Source of the DNA: an uncultured Caulobacter sp.
GTDB taxonomy: Bacteria; Pseudomonadota; Alphaproteobacteria; Caulobacterales; Caulobacteraceae
Length of the DNA stretch: 8,862 nucleotides
Assembly (NCBI GenBank): GCA_937991555.1
Contig: CALKHU010000032.1
Span: forward strand, 1 to 8,862
Reading direction: 5' to 3'
The position numbers and the translations under genes are program-made. The notes under the pieces were generated by a model, which worked only from the letters and a program-made list of their open reading frames with translations, had not been told where the DNA came from and did no database searches. Shown in pieces: positions 4,629-8,862 of this stretch (position 1 is the first letter of the stretch; each line of letters starts with the position of its first letter).

Positions 4629-5419
4629 ACGCCCCCACGACCGCCCCCGCCGCCGACACCTGGACCGTCGCCGGCCGCACCTTCCGCTCGCGCCTGATCG
4701 TCGGCACGGGGAAGTACAGGGACTACGCCACCAACGCCGCCGCCGCCGAGGCGGCGGGGGCCGAGATCGTCACGGTGGCCGTCCGCCGGGTGAACATCTC
4801 CGACCCGAACCAGCCGCTGCTGATGGACTATGTGAAGCCCGACCGCTTCACCTACCTGCCCAACACCGCCGGCTGCTTCACGGGCGAGGAGGCGGTCCGC
4901 ACCCTGCGCCTGGCCCGCGAGGCCGGCGGCTGGTCGCTGGTCAAGCTGGAGGTCCTCAGCGACCCCAGGACCCTCTATCCGGACATGGAGGAGACCCTCC
5001 GCGCCCTGAAGCTGCTCGTCGCCGACGGCTTCGATGTGATGGTCTACTGCACGGACGACATCGTCTACGCGCGCAAGCTGGAGGAGGCCGGCGCCGCCGC
5101 CATCATGCCGCTCGGCGCGCCGATCGGGTCGGGCCTGGGCATCCAGAACAAGGTCAACCTGCGGCTCATCGTCGAGCAGGCGAAGGTGCCGGTGCTCGTC
5201 GACGCCGGCGTCGGCACGGCGTCTGACGCGACCATCGGCATGGAACTGGGCTGCGACGGCATCCTGATGAACACCGCCATCGCCGAGGCGAAGGATCCGA
5301 TCCGCATGGCCGTCGCCATGAAGCACGCCGTCATCGCCGGACGGGAAGCCTACCTCGCCGGCCGCATGGCCCGCCGGATGTACGCCGACCCGTCGTCGCC
5401 GCTGGCGGGGCTGATCTAG
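4625..5419 (+). CDS. thiG: Thiazole synthase ThiG
   Basis: Forms the thiazole phosphate of thiamine from 1-deoxy-D-xylulose 5-phosphate, dehydroglycine and the sulfur of ThiS thiocarboxylate; a cytoplasmic (beta/alpha)8 barrel enzyme. The 264 residues match the family. Visible motifs are RLIVGTGKY (23-31), TVAVRRVN (50-57), LPNTAGCFTGEEAVRTLRLA (78-97), and LVKLEVL (105-111) with Schiff-base Lys107 and catalytic Glu109. The phosphate-binding loops follow: MPLGAPIGSGLGI (161-173), VLVDAGVGTASDA (190-202) and LMNTAIAEAKDP (214-225). The first 12 residues are a variable Ala/Thr/Pro extension. No Shine-Dalgarno precedes the ATG and no TPP riboswitch is visible. Its usual partner thiS is upstream beyond the two-component system. 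The 44-base gap from the secreted protein gene allows read-through from that promoter. Confidence 0.96.
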   Translation: MNAPTTAPAADTWTVAGRTFRSRLIVGTGKYRDYATNAAAAEAAGAEIVTVAVRRVNISDPNQPLLMDYVKPDRFTYLPNTAGCFTGEEAVRTLRLAREAGGWSLVKLEVLSDPRTLYPDMEETLRALKLLVADGFDVMVYCTDDIVYARKLEEAGAAAIMPLGAPIGSGLGIQNKVNLRLIVEQAKVPVLVDAGVGTASDATIGMELGCDGILMNTAIAEAKDPIRMAVAMKHAVIAGREAYLAGRMARRMYADPSSPLAGLI

Positions 5420-5426
5420 GGCGTCG

Positions 5427-5438
5427 GCCGCGCGCGGC
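5427..5438. terminator. Perfect palindrome in the thiG/FkbM convergent gap (possible bidirectional stop)
   Basis: GCCGCGCGCGGC is a perfect 12-base palindrome filling most of the 19-base gap between the thiG stop and the stop of the converging methyltransferase. Its position suggests a shared transcription stop, but there is no T-run on either side and the loop would be minimal, so this is weak. Confidence 0.25.
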
Positions 5439-6092
5439 TCAGTGCCAGGTCAGATCGACCGGCGCGCCGATCGACTCCAGGCGCGAACGCAACCGCGCAG
5501 TGGGCTCGACCAGTGAAGGCGTCTTGCGGTCATGAAGCTCGACAAAGGACAGGCCGATGCTGCCTATCACGTCCTTGTCGATGAGGTGGTTGATGACCTC
5601 GATCTCGAAGCCTTCGATGTCCATCTTCATCAGCTTGACCGGCCCAAGGCCCTTCACGAATGACGCGAAGTCGACCGTGTCCACGTTGACGTAGTGGCTG
5701 GTGTCGATGTTGGTCTTGGTCGCCAGCAGCGAATTGGCGTGTGACTTGTCGACGGTCGCCGGATCGCGTTCGGGCTTCATGAAGAGCTTCGCGACGCCGT
5801 CCGTCGTCGACACAGCCTTCTGGTGCAGGGTGACGTTCGGCATGCCGCCCAGTTTCCGGGTCAGCACCTCGAAACAGGCCGGATCAGGCTCGAAGGCATG
5901 AACCTGCGCACCGGTGCGCGCGAGGATTTCGGTGTAGACGCCGACATTGGCCCCGCAGTCGATGGCGACGTCGCCAGGCCGCAGCCGTCCGACAGCCTCC
6001 ATGAAACCCTTCGACGCCCGGACCTCGGGCTTGGCGAAGCTTTTGCGAAGCCGTTTCGCCAGCGCCTTGGCCTTGGTCAGCAGCCTCATCAT
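5439..6092 (-). CDS. FkbM-family SAM-dependent methyltransferase
   Basis: A predicted O-methyltransferase of 217 residues; the family modifies polysaccharides, lipids and natural products, and the substrate here cannot be told. It shows SAM-binding motif I DCGANVGVYTEILA (45-58), the acidic strand end HAFEPDP (65-71), VTLHQKAVS (87-95) and KLMKMDIEGFEIEVI (153-167), the family's hallmark post-motif. The N-terminus is strongly basic (MMRLLTKAKALAKRLRKSFAK) and may bind membrane or nucleic acid, but there is no signal peptide. Start is ATG at 6092 or the adjacent ATG at 6089; only a weak GGA lies upstream. GC over 5581-5760 is about 57%, far below the neighbours, which suggests transfer, as is common for surface-glycan methyltransferases. 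It stands alone, converging on thiG, with its own candidate promoter. Confidence 0.88.
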   Translation of the reverse strand: MMRLLTKAKALAKRLRKSFAKPEVRASKGFMEAVGRLRPGDVAIDCGANVGVYTEILARTGAQVHAFEPDPACFEVLTRKLGGMPNVTLHQKAVSTTDGVAKLFMKPERDPATVDKSHANSLLATKTNIDTSHYVNVDTVDFASFVKGLGPVKLMKMDIEGFEIEVINHLIDKDVIGSIGLSFVELHDRKTPSLVEPTARLRSRLESIGAPVDLTWH

Positions 6093-6131
6093 CGTCGCCG
6101 TTCCAGTTGGAGCCGTGGGAAAGTCAGAGGC

Positions 6132-6159
6132 ATAATGACGCCCGCATGGGCCATGACAA
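6132..6159 (-). promoter_or_regulatory. Candidate promoter of the FkbM methyltransferase gene
   Basis: On the minus strand TTGTCA (6159-6154; five of six to TTGACA) is followed after 16 bases by CATTAT (6137-6132; four of six to TATAAT). Transcription would begin near 6125, about 33 bases before the ATG at 6092. It lies in the 123-base gap between this gene and the 3' end of the disulfide lipoprotein gene; the rest of the gap holds only GC-rich short palindromes. Confidence 0.4.
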
Positions 6160-6215
6160 CAGGGAACCGGCCGGCGGCCGCTCCGGCGCGCGCCCTGGCC
6201 TCCTGAAAGTCGCCG

Positions 6216-6926
6216 TCAGGTGGTGCGCTTGCGCTTCTCGGCCGCGATCGCGGCTTTCAGTCCGTTCGGATCGGCGCCGTGCACGACCGTCTCGCCGACG
6301 ACGAAGGCCGGGGTGCCGTCGATGCCCAGTTCGCTGGCCAGCATCTGCACGTCGCGCAGATAGACCTTCCGGGCCGGGTCGGCCTGGACCCGGCGGGCGT
6401 CGGCGGGGTTGAGGCCATTGTCGCGCAGGATGCGGTCGACCTGGGCGTCGGTCAGCGGCTTGGCGCGCATGAAGGCGTTGTGGATCGCCACGTACTGCTC
6501 GGTCGTCTTCGCCAGCGAGGCGCCGGCGGCGGCGTACTCGCTGGCCTCGCCGAAGATGACCATGTCCTTCATCACCACGCGCACGTTGGGCTGGGTGCGG
6601 GCGATCTCGATCACCTCGGGGGCGATCACCTTGCAGTAGCCGCAGTTGTAGTCGAAGAACTGCACCAGGGTGATGTCGCCGTTCGGATTCAGCACCCGGT
6701 CGCGACGGTCCCGTTCGAGCCGGCCCTTGCTCTTGCCGATCGAGGCCTTGGCTTTCTCGGCGCGCTCGGCGCTCTGCTTGGCCTCCAGCCGTTGCGACAT
6801 CTCGACCAGCAGCTCGGGATGCTCGAGCAGATAGGCGCGGACCTTGGCGCCGAACTCCGGCTCGACCTTGGGCTGGCCGCAGCCGGCGAGCGCCAGGGCC
6901 GCGGCGCCGATGATGAACATGCGCAT
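6216..6926 (-). CDS. DsbA/ScsC-like thiol-disulfide oxidoreductase lipoprotein
   Basis: A predicted periplasmic thioredoxin-fold protein of 236 residues that would oxidise or isomerise disulfides. The N-terminus is a lipoprotein signal (MRMFIIGAAALALAGC) with lipobox LAGC and lipidated Cys16. Residues 22-75 form a charged helical region (EFGAKVRAYLLEHPELLVEM, then a Lys/Glu-rich stretch) like the N-terminal region of ScsC-type proteins, where it mediates oligomerisation. The DsbA-like domain (about 83-230) has ITLVQFFDYNCGYCK with active site CGYC (95-98), an inserted helical part, and the cis-proline loop GIDGTPAFVVG (Pro206). The start at 6926 is followed directly by the signal; AGAG lies upstream. 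It begins 22 bases after the M48 protease stop on the same strand, so they are probably co-transcribed. Whether it acts as oxidase or isomerase cannot be told. Confidence 0.9.
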   Translation of the reverse strand: MRMFIIGAAALALAGCGQPKVEPEFGAKVRAYLLEHPELLVEMSQRLEAKQSAERAEKAKASIGKSKGRLERDRRDRVLNPNGDITLVQFFDYNCGYCKVIAPEVIEIARTQPNVRVVMKDMVIFGEASEYAAAGASLAKTTEQYVAIHNAFMRAKPLTDAQVDRILRDNGLNPADARRVQADPARKVYLRDVQMLASELGIDGTPAFVVGETVVHGADPNGLKAAIAAEKRKRTT

Positions 6927-6948
6927 GGGGATCGACTCTCTTCGGGCG

Positions 6949-8349
6949 TCAGCCGCCGCCTTCGCGGGCCAGGGCGCGGATGTCCTGGTCGCTCGGATTG
7001 GAGGCCATGACGATGTCGGTGGCGCGCACCCAGTCGGTGCTGCTGCGGTCGAGCAGCTGGCGGGCGCGGATGGCGAAGGCGCGGGACTGGTCGAGGGCGC
7101 CGTAGGCGTAGAACCGCTCGGCCGTGGCCAGCCGGGCCAGGCCCTCGTCGCCGCGGCGGTCGTAGGCCACCGCCAGCAGCCGCCAGGCTTCGGGGTTGTC
7201 GGGCTCCAGCACGGTCACGCGCTTGAGCTCGGCGATGCCTTCGTCGCGCTTCTTCGGATCGTCGAGGTTGACCAGCGTCTGGCCCAGGTTGATGCGCAGC
7301 AGGGTGGCGTCGGGCTTCAGCTCGACCGACCGGCGCTGCGGCGCCTCGGCCTCGGCGATGCGGCCGTACTCGAACAGGATCTGGCCCTTCAGCTCCCACA
7401 GGTACGGATTGTCCGGATGCTCGGCGAGCAGGGCGTCGAGCAGCCGCAGGGCCCGGTCGGGCTCCTTGGACTGGAAGTAGGCGATCGACCGCGCGTACCG
7501 CGCCGGGAAGCTGGTGTCGCTTTCCTTGTAGCGGATCAGGGAGGCGGCCGGGTTCATGAAGCCGTCGATCTTGGCCTTCATGATCTCGAACTCGGCGATG
7601 TCCTGCGGCGTGTCGACGGCGTCGAAGTGGGACTGGCTGGCCACGCGCGAGCGCAGCAGCTCGATCCGTTCGGACGACAGCGGGTGGCTGCGGAAGTAGG
7701 GGAACCGCCGCGACTCGGCGAACACTTCCTGGTACCGGAACTTGTCGAAGAACTCGACGAGCCCCTTGCCCGACTGGCCGGTCCGCTCGAGGAAGCCGAC
7801 CGCCGCCTGGTCGGCGCGGCCCTCCTGCTCGCGGCTGTAGCCCAGCGCGCCCAGCATCCCCATCTGGCCGGAGCTGGCCACCATCATCGCGCCCGCGTCC
7901 GGCGCGCCCGCCACCATCGCCAACAGGCCCAGGCCCATGGTCAGCAGCATCGGCCGCAGGCCGGCCCGGGTCAGCTCGCCCGACCGGATCGGGTGCCCGC
8001 CGGCGATATGGCCGGTTTCATGGGCGATGACGCCCTTCAGCTCGTTGGGCGTCCCGGCCTCGAGGATGAGGCCGGTGTTGAAGCCCATCTGCTGTCCCTG
8101 GGTCGCGAAGGCATTCAGCGTGTTGTCGCCGACCAGCAGGATGCGGACGTCCTTGGGGTTCAGTCCGGCGGCGGCGATGATCGGGTCGGCCTGGCGGTGC
8201 AGGATCTCCTCGATCTCGGTGTCGCGCAGCAGGGTCGGCGCCCGCTGCTGCGCGAGCGCCTGCGTCAGCGGCGTGAGCGTCATGGCGGCGAGGGCCGCGC
8301 CGCCGATCAGGCCGCGGGCCGCTCGCATCAAGGTCCGGCTTGAGGTCAT
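6949..8349 (-). CDS. BepA-like periplasmic M48 metalloprotease with TPR-like region
   Basis: Zinc metalloprotease of 466 residues predicted to act in the periplasm on outer-membrane proteins, like E. coli BepA (YfgC). A Sec signal (about 1-33, cleaved after ALA, before QQ) is followed by the M48 domain with GDNTLNAFATQGQQMGFNTG (74-93), zinc site HETGH (110-114) and the third ligand in the ExxAD motif (Glu176, Asp180). SHPLSSER (221-228) has His222 at the place of the BepA regulatory histidine. A hydrophobic stretch (133-170) separates HETGH from Glu176. Residues about 283-430 form TPR-like helix pairs (ARYARSIAYFQSKEPDRALR; LLRINLGQTL; EAWRLLAVAYDRRGDEGLA). The start at 8349 is chosen because AGAGG sits about 6 bases upstream and the signal peptide follows; an in-frame start at 8421 would overlap rne. 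It lies 56 bases downstream of rne and 22 bases before the disulfide lipoprotein gene. Confidence 0.92.
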   Translation of the reverse strand: MTSSRTLMRAARGLIGGAALAAMTLTPLTQALAQQRAPTLLRDTEIEEILHRQADPIIAAAGLNPKDVRILLVGDNTLNAFATQGQQMGFNTGLILEAGTPNELKGVIAHETGHIAGGHPIRSGELTRAGLRPMLLTMGLGLLAMVAGAPDAGAMMVASSGQMGMLGALGYSREQEGRADQAAVGFLERTGQSGKGLVEFFDKFRYQEVFAESRRFPYFRSHPLSSERIELLRSRVASQSHFDAVDTPQDIAEFEIMKAKIDGFMNPAASLIRYKESDTSFPARYARSIAYFQSKEPDRALRLLDALLAEHPDNPYLWELKGQILFEYGRIAEAEAPQRRSVELKPDATLLRINLGQTLVNLDDPKKRDEGIAELKRVTVLEPDNPEAWRLLAVAYDRRGDEGLARLATAERFYAYGALDQSRAFAIRARQLLDRSSTDWVRATDIVMASNPSDQDIRALAREGGG

Positions 8350-8405
8350 GCCTCTACGAGACTCCGGTTCGCGCCCCCGCGCACCCTCTGGAGAGTAGTC
8401 GCCGA

Positions 8406-8862
8406 TCAGCCCCGGCGCCACCAGCCGCGCTTGGGTTTTTCGGGCGGGGCGGTGATTTCGGCCGGATCGGGTTCCGCCGGGGCCGGCGCCGGCTCGGGCG
8501 CGGCCTCGACCGCGACGGGCTCGGGTTCCGGCGTCGCCTCGGCGGCCGCGGGCGAGGTGTCGGCGACCGCCTCGACCGCCTCGACCGCCGCTTCGGCGTC
8601 GGCGGCCTCGTCCTTGCCGGCTTTCGGCTTGCGGGCGCGGCGCGGCTTCTTGGCCGGCGCCGCCTCGATCGGCGGCAGCTCGACCCAGACCTCGTCGGCC
8701 GGCAGGTCGCTGGTCAGCACCTGCTGGATCGGGAAGCGGTCGTCGGAAGCCTCGGCCTCCTCGGCCGCGACGACGGCGGTCTCGACCGCGGCGAGGGCCT
8801 CCGGCGAAGCCGTCCGGTCGCGACCGCGATCACCGAGGAACGGCTTCGTCACATGTTGGCGC
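8406..8862 (-). CDS. rne: C-terminal tail of ribonuclease E (runs off the right edge)
   Basis: The last 151 codons of a larger protein; the frame is open to the window edge (residues RQH precede a chance GTG at 8852). The visible part is an Ala/Glu/Pro-rich, probably disordered tail with a basic patch (KKPRRARKPKAGK) that could bind RNA, and it ends in EKPKRGWWRRG. In Caulobacter crescentus the extreme C-terminus of RNase E docks PNPase through a GWW-containing peptide, so this ending is the main evidence for the call; the catalytic domain is out of view. The M48 protease gene 56 bases downstream on the same strand is consistent with my recollection of Caulobacterales gene order. The gap (8350-8405) has short inverted repeats but no T-run terminator. 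An unrelated low-complexity protein is the main alternative. Confidence 0.75.
   Translation of the reverse strand, partial: RQHVTKPFLGDRGRDRTASPEALAAVETAVVAAEEAEASDDRFPIQQVLTSDLPADEVWVELPPIEAAPAKKPRRARKPKAGKDEAADAEAAVEAVEAVADTSPAAAEATPEPEPVAVEAAPEPAPAPAEPDPAEITAPPEKPKRGWWRRG

Noticed and set aside
6844..8343. A 499-codon open frame on the plus strand opposite the M48 protease
   Set aside because: It is the antisense shadow of a well-supported gene. In DNA of this GC content, stop codons are rare on the opposite strand; the translation is His/Gly/Arg/Gln-rich with no recognisable domain.
8350..8405. Terminator between rne and the M48 gene
   Set aside because: Only short inverted repeats (CTCTCCAGAG and a GCGC-GGGG-GCGC stem on the minus strand) are present, with no T-run, so read-through is as likely as a stop.
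8350..8421. Earlier start of the M48 protease at 8421
   Set aside because: It would place a polar stretch before the signal peptide and overlap the rne stop. The ATG at 8349 has AGAGG upstream and gives a standard Sec signal.

Overview
The window is GC-rich DNA (about 75% in sampled housekeeping stretches). Its gene content and order point to an alphaproteobacterium of the Caulobacterales (Caulobacter, Phenylobacterium or Brevundimonas type). The evidence is the aroQ-accB pair, an RNase E tail ending in a GWWRR motif, a promoter resembling the Caulobacter housekeeping sigma consensus, and a REP-like repeat type I associate with this group. No species can be named from the sequence alone.

Layout from left to right: (1) The 5' part of accB and all of aroQ lie on the minus strand (fatty acid and shikimate metabolism). 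(2) thiS, the sulfur carrier for thiamine thiazole synthesis, is divergent from aroQ. (3) Two unrecognised small genes converge with abutting stop codons. (4) A 106-bp inverted pair of REP-like palindromes follows. (5) An OmpR/PhoB-type response regulator and a membrane histidine kinase form a translationally coupled minus-strand operon. (6) A 135-bp divergent control region carries phased GTGCAG repeats and a good promoter, facing a small secreted protein gene of lower GC. (7) thiG, thiazole synthase, follows on the same strand. (8) An FkbM-family methyltransferase of lower GC converges on thiG. (9) A minus-strand block holds the C-terminal end of RNase E, a BepA-like M48 metalloprotease with a TPR-like region, and a ScsC/DsbA-like thiol-disulfide lipoprotein.

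How the genes may work together: thiS and thiG serve one reaction but are split by about 3.65 kb holding the two-component system and three small genes. The strongest regulatory hypothesis is that the response regulator binds the GTGCAG repeats (starts 22, 11 and 10 bp apart, ending just upstream of a -35 element). It would thereby control the secreted protein gene, and possibly thiG by read-through, as well as its own operon. The M48 protease and the disulfide lipoprotein look like a two-gene envelope quality-control operon downstream of rne. I found no tRNA, rRNA, CRISPR, transposase or TPP riboswitch.
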